Below, piece by piece: positions 1-11,580 of a stretch of DNA of 64,000 nt. Every line of letters begins with the position of its first letter. The stretch's first letter is position 1. A program made the translations under genes and the position numbers. This DNA comes from Ceratorhiza oryzae-sativae (Eukaryota > Basidiomycota > Agaricomycetes > Cantharellales > Ceratobasidiaceae), in the NCBI GenBank assembly GCA_030998015.1, contig JARWMV010000240.1:1364001-1428000 (forward strand). Reading direction: 5' to 3'. Below the pieces are notes generated by a model that saw nothing but the letters and a program-made list of their open reading frames with translations, was not told the origin of the DNA and did not search any database.

Positions 1-429
1 GCGTCTGGCTTGAACAACACCCTTGCACATGATGGGCTAAACTCGGCGAAATTGGAATTCCAGCAATAATAGAAGAGTACAGTATGTCAGTATCTTTGAT
101 CCCATTTCAAATTGAACAGCCTTCGGGGATGCTGGACAGACATCTTGATCTCCTTGCTTATAAGAGCTGGCACTAAAACAGAGGCCGAACACAGAGGTCC
201 TCACGACCGATTCCATCCCAGCAAACCCCACGAAAGGCACCTGGCTTTGTGATAGCCATGGAAGATGTGAAAAAGTACGTTATTGCCTAGTTATCAAAGC
301 ACACACCCCTGCGACGCAAGTTATTCTAACGCAAGTTAATATAGCCAGAGTGCGGTCGATCAAAATAACAATCAGGATTCAAACCCCGATATATCAAATA
401 CGAGTAAGGTCTTTTTAGAGATACAGCGA
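1..429. other. No recognised gene
   Basis: I see no recognisable protein or RNA gene here. The stretch precedes the TPR-CHAT gene and may hold its promoter and a first exon. A short open start at 258 closes after ten codons and is not convincing. Confidence 0.3.
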
Positions 430-3400
430 TTGCAACTCTGCATCTCAAAGCCTTTTAGCCCAACCAGGCGTTTCCCATGGCAATGTTACAGACTTTGATA
501 ACGCGCTAGATGACTATATCAACGGATTAAAGGCCTACCTTGATGGTCTAGAATCTGGGGTAGTGGAGGGTGTCCCCGATCCCGCCAGGTATGCCCAACT
601 TAGTTTCCTGAACTACATACGACTCTGGTTTACTTATTGGCTCGCAATCGGAAGCCCGTTGAAATTTCTGCGCATACTTTTAACCTCCATCAACGACCTA
701 AAATTGCAAGGCGAATCGCATGGGGATGTGGATGGATTAGAAGAGTCACTCGAGTTTCAAGATCAGAGTTTATCATCAATCAATGCGGGAGTCACGCCAA
801 CGCTTGAGCTACCCGTGGGGTAGGAGATTTGCTAAACTTTCGGTTCGAGCGACTAGGAAATCTAGCAGACATTGGCGACGGTATCAAATACGCGACACGA
901 GCATTGGCACTGAGTTCGAACGACAACACCCAGACGCCTAGCTGTTTGAATAGTCTTGGTGTGTGGCGCAAACGTCGGTTCGAGCGGTTGGGAGAACTTG
1001 AAGATTTGGACAACGCCATCGAATGCCTTTCGAAATTGCTCGAGCTTACTCCCGAGCACCACCCAGACCGAGCAGCCTGTTTGATCAATCTGGGGAACTC
1101 GTGGCAGATTAGGTTTAAACAACTTGGGGACATCATAGACTTGGACAAGGCGATCGAGTGTCATAGTCGTCTCTCAGCCTCATTCCAGACGGGCATCCAC
1201 ATAAAGCTGGTTGTCTGAGTAATCTAGGAAACTCTTGGAGAATTCGGTTCGAGCGGCTCGGGCGCGTCATAGATATCGACAAGGCTATCGAAAGCCATGC
1301 GCTGGCGGTCGATCTCACTCCTGATCGGCATCCACATAAACCAGGTCGCCTCAGCAACCTTGGAAACGCGTTCCAGAGCCGATTTGGGCGTCTTGGCATC
1401 GAATCGGACTTGGACAAAGCAATCGAATTCCATACCATATCCGCCGAGCTCACTCCAATTGGCATCCGCACAAGTCGGCGTGCATAACCAATCTCGGAAA
1501 CTCGTTGCGGGGTCGGTTCGGCGACTGGGAAACATTGAAGACATCGACAAAGCAATCGAATATCATGCGTTGTCGGTCGAGATCACCCCCGAGGGTCATC
1601 CAGAGCGGCCAAACTGTTTGCAAAACCTCGCCAAGTCGTGGCAGAGTCGATTCGAGCGGCTCGGTGGCGTCGCGGATATCGACAAGGCGATTGAATGCTA
1701 TTCAAAATCACTCGATCTCGTTCCCGAGGGTCACGCGATCAGGCCAGGTCTTCTATACGGCATTGGCAGCCTAAGGATCACTCGATATGAGCACTTTCAG
1801 GAGGCCTCAGACCTCGAATCTGCTTTCGCATTCTTCGAGAAGAGCGCTCTGCTTCCAGTCGTTGATCCTCGAATCCAATTCGTCTCTGCATTGAACTGGG
1901 CTCGCTGTTCACATCTATTTGACGTGTCTCCTCTTCAAGCGTACCAAACGGCATTTGGCTTATTTCCGCATCTTGTTTGGCTAGGGCATACTGTTCAAGA
2001 GCGGTATCAGATAATTGCCAGCACAAGCAAATTGGCCGGAAGCCTTGCTTCAGAAGCAGCAGCCTGGGCTATCTCAGTCGAATCCTATGACACTGCTCTC
2101 GAGTGGCTGGAGCAGGGGCGCTCGATCGTGTGGAGCCAAATACTACAACTTCGTAAACCGTTGGACGACCTTGATCTCGCGGACCCGGAGCTAGCCAATC
2201 GCTTAAGCTCACGGCCTCTCAACTTGATGCCGCCAGCTCGTACTCGGGTGGAATGTCTCAGATAGATTTAGAGTCGCAGGCTCAGTATCATCACTCCTTG
2301 GCAGACCTCTGGGATAAGCTGCTTCCGAAGATTCGTCAGCTTCCTGGCTTTGAAGGCTATATGCTACCTATGAAGTCGTCCGACATCAAGAAAGCCGCTA
2401 CTGACGGACCGGTTGTCATTATTAACGCTGCTGAAAAACGCTGCGACGCTCTAGTGATCTTACCGCAGCGTGAAGATCTCCTTCATGTCCCGCTCAAGGG
2501 GGTGACGCAAGAGAGGCTCGTCGCGCTCCGCACGCAAACTATGATGTCAGTCGGTCACCGCGGACACAGGGGCGAGGAGACTCGGGGGTTTAAACGGAAA
2601 ATCGACGCCAATGACCCAAAAAAGAAGCTTCGACCGCTCGTAGAGCTATGGTCGGATATAGTTGGACCGATAGTCAGTTTGCTCGGCGGTCAGGTATGCA
2701 TGCCCATCGCTATTTTTTGATGAGATTGATAAATTGTCGCAATACTATAGCGTGGTACTCCCGTCGAAGAACTGCCTCACGTCACCTGGTGTACCACTGG
2801 ACTGTTGTCGTTCCTTCCGCTTCATGCTGCTGGTCCCTACGACGGTGTATCTCCGAACGCATTCGATCTTATCGTTTCCTCGTACACCCCAACCCTCGGA
2901 GCTTTGCTGCTCAGAAGCACTCAGGCCACTTCAGTACAAAGCGGAGTACTCGCGGTTGGCCAGGCAAATTCTTCAGAGCTCTCCCCACTACCAAAGACCG
3001 TAGACGAACTGGCCATCATCCAAAAGTATTGCCATGCAACTGGATTCCGCCAACTAGACGGAGGAGACGCGACAGTTTCGAGTGTGCTGAACGCTATGGA
3101 ACATTATGGCTCGGTCCATTTTGCATGCCATGCCGTTCAAGACCTCAAGAACCCAAGTCACAGCGCCTTCTATTTGCACGACGGTAAACTCACTCTAGAA
3201 GAAATCAGCAAACGCGCGTTTACGAACAAGGTGCTTGCTTTCCTATCTGCATGCCAAACGGCTACAGGCGACGAGGAATTACCCGATGAGGCGATGCACC
3301 TGGCAGCAGGGATGCTTATGGCTGGGTACCCGAGCGTGATCGCGACGATTTGGTCGATTATGGATAAAGACGCGCCAGAGATAGCAGACGCAGTGTATTC

Positions 3401-3536
3401 AGCGCTCGTACAGGATGGAAATCCCTGTCATAAAAATATCGCGAAAATACTTCATGTAGCTGTGGGGAGGCTGCGTGAAAAGGTAGGGGTAGAGTCGATT
3501 GAGTGCTGGGCACCATTCGTTCATATTGGCCTGTGA
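430..3536 (+). CDS. TPR-CHAT (caspase-like) protein, frameshifted
   Basis: About seven tetratricopeptide units, each with a D-[IL]-D-K-A-I-E core, lie at 830-1800. A helical linker follows, then a CHAT domain (Caspase HetF Associated with TPRs). The CHAT catalytic pair is visible as His in HFACHA (about 3118-3135) and Cys in LSACQTA (about 3244-3264). CHAT proteins are clan CD-type proteases or scaffolds linked to cell death and defence; the target here is unknown. A 56-nt intron (about 2694-2749, gtatgc...atag) lies before the CHAT core. Translation needs frame changes near 825, 1172, 1465, 1522 and 2203, each explained by one lost base. The stop is TGA at 3534-3536. The 5' end is uncertain: no in-frame ATG is seen before about 480. 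It may be a real gene with sequence errors or a recent pseudogene. Confidence 0.75.
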
Positions 3537-4107
3537 TTCAACGCTAGAAATTTGCGTATTCTGTTATTGTGTTAGCTATGGCGGTTAGGCTTTTCTCGTA
3601 CATAGGGTCATTTAATAGCGTTGCTGCTCGGTATCGATTATGAACCACGGATCGATCGCTAGGTTCAGTTTATTTGACATCTGAGTAACAATGCTGGGTT
3701 TATGTCGACCGCTATATAAATCCATGTATGCGCGGCCGAATGCATTGGATGTTTCGTCGCTTGTGGTATCGGTCCATCTGAATTCAGAAAAACAGGGACT
3801 CATTTCGCGTAGTGCTTTCGGGAAGCCACCCAATATACTTGTTTTGAAACACATAAATGGGCCTTTTTATGGCCATCGCTCCAATGCAATCTAGTTCTTT
3901 TCTATCAATATTCAGATAGTTGATGTGGGGCACGATTCAATCCGTTTTTCTTTTGTGGAGCCTCGGTACCGTGACCGATTGCTGGGTCTCTTGTGGGATA
4001 TCTAGCCCTGATTTTGCACCTCTCTCAAAAAACAGTAATTTACACACCCGCAGAGAGTGATTCAAGCTACATAAATTATTGATTCATTCGTTGATCCGAA
4101 ACAATGA
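3537..4107. other. Intergenic, nothing recognised
   Basis: AT-rich spacer between the TPR-CHAT gene and the convergent minus-strand GWDLIG gene. An 80-codon open frame on the minus strand (3612-3854) has no recognisable motif and no splice-supported continuation. Confidence 0.3.
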
Positions 4108-4696
4108 TCATGATTTGAATAATTGGTCATCTCGCCTTCGCCCCCAGACTCTTGCCACTATAAACGCCTCCTGTGGCAGATTTGACTGGATTCTGTAACC
4201 TATTAGATCCCACCCTTGAAGGTTATGTATATCGCGATTGAGGATCTGCTTTGTGGCATGAAATATTTGCCCCGCTTGGACAATATCCTTGACATTGTGA
4301 TATTCATTCATGCGCTTGGAGTGAAGCAAGCATGCGGATATTTGATCTTCTTCGATAGGAATAACAGACTCGGGCAATACGTCTGAAGGGCCCTGATCGA
4401 CTTTGTTCCAGTCGAACTAGAGCGATTTAGTCTCGAAACGTGAGAGCGTAACTTGAAGTCTGACGTACGTTGTTCCAGTGGATTAGTACATAGCGGCAGG
4501 TTGTATTTGACCTCCTTGGGTTCACTTTAACCTGCTAATAAATGTGCTGGAGTGGTTAGTGGCAGGTAAGCTTACAGGATTGAGCTCTTACCTTTGGTGG
4601 TGCCGTTACTTCGTTACTCATTCCCGCGAGGTCAACTAATAATGCAGAATACAGTTCCAGCTGATGCGACAAGTCAAGCTTATATCCAGAGGCCAT
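4108..4696 (-). CDS. GWDLIG-family small protein, paralogue 1 (3 exons)
   Basis: I do not recognise this family. I reconstructed three exons from splice sites and comparison with the two paralogues downstream. Exon 1 starts at ATG 4696 (MASGYKLDLSHQ...) and ends ...APPK at 4592. Intron 1 runs gtaaga...agcag with a ctaac branch site. Exon 2 encodes a short strand-rich piece ending VLIHWNN. Intron 2 is about 52 nt (gtacgt...ctctag). Exon 3 carries the conserved core: PIEEDQISACL, then a helical stretch, GWDLIG, and a C-terminal VARVWG..RDDQLF. Both introns are phase 0 and the frame is unbroken, giving about 158 residues. No signal peptide or membrane segment is apparent. Conservation across three loci argues that it is real; function is unknown. 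Confidence 0.6.
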
Positions 4697-5509
4697 AAAC
4701 TAGCGGTGAAGGGGAAAGGTGTTTAGATCAAGGCTTCGCAGCCCAAGAGAAGCGGACACGTATATATGCATGGCAGGCCAATCAAGCACGCGGCCGCAGG
4801 AAAGAAGACCGCTATAAGTCGGCCCAAGTCCAAGCATCAACCTTGATCCTGCCAGTGCTCTAAAGAGACCTTATTAGGTATCAGCCCCTAGACTAAGCAG
4901 ATTCAGTGAGAATATTTTCAATCCATAGAGTGTGAGAAACATCAATCCCGGAGGGTGCTGGTTTTCAGCGATCTGACGACTCAGCCGGTCTGCTCCGATC
5001 ATTCGAATCGCGATTTGCCCTCTCCTCAGCCATGTACCGTGACCGCGCGGCCTTCGGACCCATTGGCGCTAACACCCGAAATCGTGAATATCCAGTGAAT
5101 CCTTCCCATATGCAGGGCCTCTCGGACATTATAGTGATTCATGCTCGTCCAGTGTCCAAATCACGTGCCTTTACGACTGTGCGTAAGCACCTCAGAGTTT
5201 TAGCAGTGCTGGTCCACCCACAAGACCCTACTAGCGCCAGTACCCCTTGCTCTTCTATCTCTAGCAGGCGCTCCATGGCTTACTTAGGTCCGTTATGCGA
5301 CAAATTTTTGACTATGCCATTTGTAAAATGGATGCAAATGAAGGCTCTGTTTAAACGAATTTCAAGGATCAGAAGGCACATAGATCGCTTGCTTCATTTA
5401 GGTACAGTATAACCATGAAACGGCCAGTATGTCACAATTCATAGAGAGAGGCAATCATCCCGTGGGAAATTATAATCCAATTACTAAAAGTTCACACAAT
5501 TAATCGCCG
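4697..5509. other. Intergenic, nothing secure
   Basis: Probable upstream region of paralogue 1 and downstream region of paralogue 2. A 126-codon plus-strand frame at 5032-5412 starts with ATG but shows no motif, homology or splice context that I can recognise, so it is not called. Confidence 0.3.
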
Positions 5510-6215
5510 TTAACGGAACAGTTGATCCTCAGGTCCTTTCCCCCAGATTCTCACGACCATCAGTGCTTTCGGAGGCCTTGTATTTCTTATGCGACACCCA
5601 ATCAAATCCCAGCCTCCAAGGTTAATTATGTGCTTATCGAGGGCATATTTGGCAAGGGCCACAAACTTTCCGGCGCCAGCAATGTCCTCGACATCCTCGT
5701 AATCTGAGAGGCGTCGGGTTTTATGAAGACAGGCAGAAATTTGAGATTCTTGGATGGGAACCAACGAACGAAGCGGCACATCAAAATGGCCTTCCTCGAA
5801 TTTAAGCCAATCAATCTGGTAGGGTTTAGTAGGGAATGGCGTAAAATCGGTTGTGCGTCTTACGTCTGTTACCTGGATTAACACCAAGCGTGAGGAAGCA
5901 ATTGGTACACTTGAAATACCCTCCTTAAACTCCTAATAATCACACTGTGTTCAGATTCACGAGAGGAGAAGTGTATTTTACTATACCTCGTAAGGCGGCG
6001 CATTTTCTTCAAAGTTCGCGCTCGGGATAGGTTTCGATTGAAGCCACCGTCGAACCCGTTGCATCTCGCGATACAATGGCCGACGCCGGGTAACCAGAGA
6101 CAAACCAGGTGGGACGGTTGGATCTATACACCACTCAGCGGGATCAGATGGTCGGATGATTGCGAACGGCACGGCCCGATAGGCAAAGCCAGAAGAGGAA
6201 AATAAGTCCTCGTGG
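5510..6215 (-). CDS. GWDLIG-family protein, paralogue 2 (5' end incomplete)
   Basis: Exon 3 (from about 5825 down to 5510) carries the same core as paralogue 1: PIQESQISACL, GWDLIG and VVRIWG..PEDQLF. Exon 2 ends RLVLIQVTD just before a gtaaga donor; the intron closes at ...accctaccag with an actaaac branch site. Upstream, another intron (gtatag...attattag) joins an exon ending ENAPPYE at about 5984, which parallels APPK of paralogue 1. That exon continues upstream, in frame, through an extra N-terminal part (PAEWCIDPTVPPG...) to about 6215, where a stop or a tcag acceptor is met. No ATG is seen, so another 5' exon is likely. Function unknown. Confidence 0.55.
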
Positions 6216-7618
6216 TCTGATCAAATACGGCTAGAGCCAAACAGCCTCCACGTTCCGGCGGTCCTGCTGTGCAAAAACGATACATGATTTCAAACCCAGG
6301 CTGAAGATGTAATTATATAATGGATACGAAAACCCCAAGAGATACACACTATCTTGAGCGTTACCCCTCGCAAAGTACGTATCACGTCGCTTTATTTGAC
6401 CAATGCTACTTCTGCTCAACAGAGAATGTATTTTAAATTCTCTATTTCTAAACATACTATGAACCCCATCTCACCCAATCCCCGGAAATCTAGCTAGCAT
6501 ATACTAGCTCTACAGGTCTAAGTATGCTTCTGATGACTCAATAGATCCGAAGTAGCACGGGCTACCGGTGCTATCAGCAGCTGGTTAGCGCTCAGCAGCA
6601 TATTTGGACGGTGGGGCGTTATCACTTGCAAATTAGATTTTCGGGGATTGGCTGAAAGCTTCTTTGCCCCCTTTTATAAAGGCAAATTCAACGGGTCCAG
6701 TCGTGCGCTATAGTGAATGTCATGAAAAACACTCTGACGCCAGCAACATCACATACAGCAATAACGCTTTCATGAAAAGCCCCTCTAGCGTGTCTTAACA
6801 AGAGCTCATGCCAAAATTCTCGTTCTATAGTGCAGTATATGCCGCATGATCTTGCGACATTTCCGGAGGTTATTTGCGCATGAAACCATGATATACGGCG
6901 TGTCGGATTCGGTGAGACGTCGGGCCTCGATATCATCCGAATACTGTGCGCGTCTCACATGCGACTCCGCCGGAGCATATCTCGACTGGTGCTTCTATGC
7001 GCCGACCCGGATGCCCCAATACCTGACCAAATCGCTGCAGGGATACGAAGCACGTTCGCAAATCGATGCTCATCCGCTACCCCGGAACAAGCGGGTTCCT
7101 TTTTGATCAGCCAAAGAAGGGCTATATAAAAGCCAGGTACGAGGCCCATCGTTCGCCTCCACACCCCTACTGCACCCTCGAGTGAACTCGCGAGGTCCGC
7201 CTCTACCAGATCCAAGCTAATTTTACATTTACTGGACTACATGCCATTCTGATGTGTATTATCGCATCCTCATGGATTTCCCGTTGTCCCCGAACCATGA
7301 TGCCACCTTGAACCCTCTGCTATCGGCTTTCTTTAAAGTGGTAAAAATGTTCAAGCTGCATGGGCCACTCTTTAGGATGTTGTTTGAAATATGTCTAAAG
7401 ACGGAACTGAGGCGTTCTAAAGTTGGTGGTTGACTTCAAATTCAATCTTGTTTGCTTCACCTCAGTTAATGGGCTGGATCTGGGACCAGTTCGACGTTCG
7501 ACGTATCTAGCGAGGTACAAAGTTCATCGGACAATTCTATAGTTCTGCTTATCACAGCTTCAGCCGAGATTTCGGGTCGCAGCTTTTCTCCTCAGCCTGG
7601 GTACAACTGCGGGTCTTG
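6216..7618. other. Intergenic, nothing recognised
   Basis: Several 60-90-codon frames on both strands overlap each other without motifs or plausible intron links. I see no RNA gene or repeat. It separates the GWDLIG genes from methyltransferase copy A. Confidence 0.3.
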
Positions 7619-9141
7619 CTACCTTCCTTCCTTATCATCCGCTCCCGGCTTGAACCCCCACCATATCCAATATTTCCCCAAACTCCTAATACCTTGCTCA
7701 TTGGCCTTATTCAAGTCCTCGATACACGCTGCGCTGAGCTTTTTCGCCTCTTCCTCTCCGAGACCATCTGCGGCTAGCATTCCCTCTAGTTGACGCCAAG
7801 CAAGTTGCCACATGCGGCTGAGCAAGCCCCCAACCTGTCCAACTCCAGGGTCGGGATGCCATGACCCGGCCGGCATCAATACTACTTGAGAGTTTATGGG
7901 ATGGATACCCGAAGATGCTTTCGTTACTCTGTTGACAGGAATTCTCCCCATCAGAACATCAGTTGGGCCGTTCTCTAAAAAGGAAGAACCGAGACTCACT
8001 GATATTTTTCGCCGACACGTTTCCACCATACACTCTCAGGTCTCATCCACTCTCCGACTCGGTAAATCGCATCGAGATCAATCCCTTGATTTGTGATGCC
8101 CGTTCGTATCAAGCTAATTCCTCGTGATAGGTTGGGGAGGGATTGGGAGATGGGTGTATTGAAAGGAGGTCTGTCAACTTCATAGAGACGGCTATCGACC
8201 TCGCAGATCGAAATTAGGCCTCCTGGTCGAAGGACACGCTGCAGGTCGAAGAGGAGGCGATCATATTCTTTGACCTGTGAAGTATAATTATTATTTACAA
8301 CATTCGACTCGACAAATATCGCACATACTGCTAGCTGCACATGTCGGCACGATACGTAGTCGAAAGTATTGTCGTCCTCGGCCACACCAGCGTAGAGGTC
8401 GTAGATTTCGAATGCAATATTTGGCCGTGGTGCATGTGTCGTGATTGGTGCAATGTCCACTGATGTTATGTCGCAGTGTGGAAACTCGGTGGCCATCTCT
8501 TGCGCCCTGCGGTGAGATGGAGTAGTGTGGCACAGCGGAGGAAAGGGTCCAGGTAGATATTGGAGAGCCGTGGGGCAGCGGGATAGGGCAACGAAGGTGT
8601 TTCAAGTTGCGACAATGGTAAATGCCAAATGTGACAATTGCGAGGTGCATGAGTTAATTGAGCATAGCACCCAATCAAACGGCCCGCTCACCAAGCTCCA
8701 TCACATGTCCTGATATCAAGGATCCTTGGTCTTCTGCCGTCTGCTCGAGGTCGCAGCACATGAGGAACTGGTCCGACATAGTTCCCGTGGAGAAGTGCTT
8801 TGAGTGCGACATGTTGCATCTCGTGTCTTCTGTTTTCGATTTCATCGGCTGGATATGTGAAAGGTAGATTTTCATCCACGGGGTACATTCGCCCATAGGC
8901 TCGACGAAAATACTCTGCCATAGCTCTAGTTGAAATTGTGAAAGAGAGTTACGAGACACTTACCTCCGATTTCGTCCGAGGCAATGGTGCTGGAAGTGCG
9001 CCGAGTACTTGCGCTCGATATGGTGTCCATGTCCGAATCGGTATACGCCCCGTAATAGTCCATCTCGTCGTCATCGTCTACGCCGGGTGTGACGAGATAT
9101 ACCATGTCCTCTGTTTCTTCATCATAGTACGGACGAGCCAT
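7619..9141 (-). CDS. LaeA-like SAM methyltransferase, paralogue A
   Basis: Five or so exons on the minus strand. Exon 1 starts MARPYYDEETE at 9141, contains an acidic run, and ends SDEIGG before gtaagt. Exon 2 (about 8922-8688) runs from EYFRRAYGR to DIRTCDGAW. Exon 3 carries [18 protein letters not shown] and the acidic FE.YDLYAG segment. Exon 4 carries [18 protein letters not shown]. Exon 5 ends KYWIWWGFKPG. This is the class I methyltransferase order (motif I, post-I acidic strand, LRPGG), most like fungal LaeA/TAM-type proteins. Motif I is RTCDG, not GxGxG. The frame appears intact, which makes this the best-preserved of the four copies. The substrate is unknown. Confidence 0.7.
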
Positions 9142-10025
9142 TGCGAGCGACAGCCAGGAAATGAGGGCCACGACATTTTAACCCGTCGGGTCACGAGGAG
9201 GTGTGTGCATAACAGACGTGGGAACGCATTCAAGCTGGCCAAGCTTGGCGCCAACAAGGGTCATACTTGATCTGTGGGTTTGCTCGCCACTGCACCCTGG
9301 CGAGGTGCTTCTATGGGACAGTACGTAAGTTCGAGCTTTGTGAACACAAATCACTTCTCCCCGAGATTGGGCATCACATCAACATCGACCCTCGGTTCTC
9401 GATAATGGTATCCAACTTGCTGGCGGGTTTCAAACACGTGTTGTTAGGGGGGTTTCGTTCCACGCATAATCCAGAGCGCGTCAGCAAAGCACAGATGGGG
9501 TCAGATTTTGAGCTGAATGGATTAGCGCTCTCGAGTATGAATTTGGATTTCAATCAAATATTCAATTCAGTACGACAGTGATCCTCTGTTCGAATTGAGA
9601 AGAATACTTGGGGCTCAACTTGCATGCCGTGGCTTTTTTGATTTGCGCTATTCACCGAAACGAGCTATGGTATGACAACTATCTTTTTGTATTGCATATT
9701 CAATCTGCCCATGCCCGAAAACCATTGCGAACACATGCCACCACATACCGAAATGTCCAGACTAGGCGAGTGGGAATCATGAGGCGAAAAATTCAAGCAA
9801 GGATATCAAGGATTCTTAAGCTTAGGTGGATTACCTTCCACCTATCTATAAAGAGTAAATCGCTGCGTAGAAGACATATAAAATGGGCTTATGTTTGAGT
9901 TGACTGAATCAGAAGACTATTCTAACCGCACCCATTCACTATGGATTTTATTTTTACATTATCGTTTGATTCCAGAGGAGATGGCAGCTGAACATTATAC
10001 AATGGAAGATACAACCACACCGGAA
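9142..10025. other. Intergenic, nothing secure
   Basis: Upstream region of methyltransferase A. Two plus-strand open frames of about 100 codons (9267-9581, 9608-9898) show no motif and no paralogue in the window, so they are not called. Confidence 0.3.
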
Positions 10026-10562
10026 CTACCAATTCTTAACTCGGTTGAGGAAAAGCCTGTCCGTAGGCTTCTTGCCCCATAGCTCAACAACTAGGGTTAT
10101 GGACACCGTCCTTGCCTCATGATTGTGCTCAAGCGCCCATCCAATCAAATCCCAGCCCTCCAAACTGTATATCTCAACTTCTAGTACCCTTCGTGCGAGA
10201 TCATGATACCTCACGGCGTCGATGAGCTGAAACTTGCTGTCCATCTCTGCTACCCTTTTAACGCCCGAGAGGCAGATTGGTACTTGCTCTTTTTCGATTG
10301 GGAGAACACAGCCAAGGCTGGGCTTAATGGATCCCAAACCGGCGTCCCTTGATACCTGCTGTATTTTAGAGATTATTTGCCTCGAATTTACAAGATATCT
10401 TACGTTTTCCAGGTAAATCATCAGGAACCTGCCTGCACCCGAACGTGAGGGGCAACTAGGGGGGGAAGGCTGTTCGCTAACATCAGGAAAACGAGCCGCG
10501 TCTAATTAGCTCTAAACAGCGCGTTGAGCTGGTCGAGGGCCCCGAAATGAAACCTGCAATCG
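10026..10562 (-). CDS. GWDLIG-family protein, paralogue 3 (5' end uncertain)
   Basis: The 3' exon (about 10360 to 10026) has LPIEKEQVPICL, GWDLIG and VVELWGKKPTDRLF, aligning with paralogues 1 and 2. A phase-0 intron (gtaaga...aatacag) separates it from an exon ending RFLMIYLEN, equivalent to VLIHWNN and VLIQVTD. Upstream, a frame reading FHFGALDQLNALFR, then LDAARFPDV after an apparent one-base loss, resembles the leucine-rich N-terminus of paralogue 1. That 5' portion is duplicated in inverted orientation at 11052-11211. The start codon could not be settled. Function unknown. Confidence 0.5.
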
Positions 10563-10649
10563 TTAGCGCTCTTGAGAGCTCATAAGAGCTCGACCGGCAC
10601 GGGGTAGAATCGGACTCCGATGTCAGTTAGTTGGCAATTGAGTGATATC
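10481..10649. repeat. Inverted repeat, left arm
   Basis: 169 bp that match the reverse complement of 11052-11211 almost base for base, apart from an extra 8-10 bp near 10590 and a few substitutions. The arm covers the presumed promoter and first coding part of GWDLIG paralogue 3. The spacer between the arms is about 400 bp. Confidence 0.8.
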
Positions 10650-11051
10650 GGCTTACCCTGGCAGATAACGCCAACAGTGGTCATAAATGGAACATTTTAT
10701 AGATACAGTTCATACATGCGTGATATCGCAGCCTCGCCTATCGGCAGATTAATCATGGCTGTGCATGCCTCCACATGCCACACCTATTGCACTTGTTCGC
10801 TAGAGTGGGGCTGACTTGATCTGTTGGCCTGAACATAGCCATTCCGCCCATGTGAAGTCACCCACGAAGGGGGTAGCAATGTTTACTTAGTCGCCCATCA
10901 TGCACACGGGGGTAGTTTTGCTTTGCGCATCTACTGGCATTAAAACCATTCAAAACGCCCCGCTAGTTCCAGATATTGATGAATGATGCAAATAACTTTA
11001 TTCACTGCCACAAAGTCACTAGCCAATAGGAGACTTCGACACGCATATATG
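10650..11051. other. Spacer between inverted-repeat arms
   Basis: No gene recognised. It begins beside the presumed upstream region of paralogue 3 and ends at the right arm. Confidence 0.3.
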
Positions 11052-11211
11052 GACATCACTCAATTTCCAACTAACTGACATCGGAGTCCGATTCTACCCC
11101 GTGCTCTTATGAGCTCTCAAGAACGCTAACGATTGCAGGTTTCATTTCGGGGCCCTCGACCAGCTCAACGCGCTGTTTAGAGCTAATTAGACGCGGCTCG
11201 TTTTCCTGATG
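11052..11211. repeat. Inverted repeat, right arm
   Basis: 160-bp partner of 10481-10649. It repeats the exon-like stretch of paralogue 3 (coding FHFGALDQLN in the plus orientation) and then diverges immediately after the sequence ttttcctgatg. It is a truncated inverted duplication, not a full gene. Confidence 0.8.
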
Positions 11212-11276
11212 AATGAGTCAGTATAAAATCGCGGGTAATTCGGTACGTGCTCGGGCGCTGACCTCTTCCCAGTCAC

Positions 11277-11580
11277 TCATAGTTCTCGAATATGGAGTTG
11301 TGATAGTAGTGGTGGTGGTCGAGTTGAACGGTACGTTCGGAGAATTGATCCGTGACCGAGCCTGTGTCTTCGATTAGACGCCCTCAGGAATAAGTTACGG
11401 ATGCTCTCATCAAAAGACACATTTGCGGTAATTGGAAGTTGAAGGAGCCCAAGTTTGTTATCGCGATATATCAAGGTTGTCTGGCACTCTATCCGGGAGG
11501 GTGAGCGACGCAGATTTTCACTCTCTACGTCTACTATGACAGGAGAAATGTAGTCTGACAAAACGAATTGGCCTGCACAT
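11277..11580 (-). CDS. Hypothetical fragment, low confidence
   Basis: A minus-strand frame reading GQFVLSDYISPVIVDVE and later LGLLQLPITANVSFDE has protein-like composition up to about 11390, then becomes Arg-rich as though it left the true frame or entered an intron. No start codon or family was recognised. Confidence 0.25.

Noticed and set aside
3612..3854. An 80-codon minus-strand ORF
   Set aside because: It does not carry the GWDLIG core and has no supporting splice sites.
4840..4856. A 14-base match (ttgatcctgccagt) to the start of 18S rRNA
   Set aside because: Too short; the surrounding bases do not continue as rRNA.
5032..5412. A 126-codon plus-strand ORF with ATG
   Set aside because: No motif, paralogue or splice context; likely chance.
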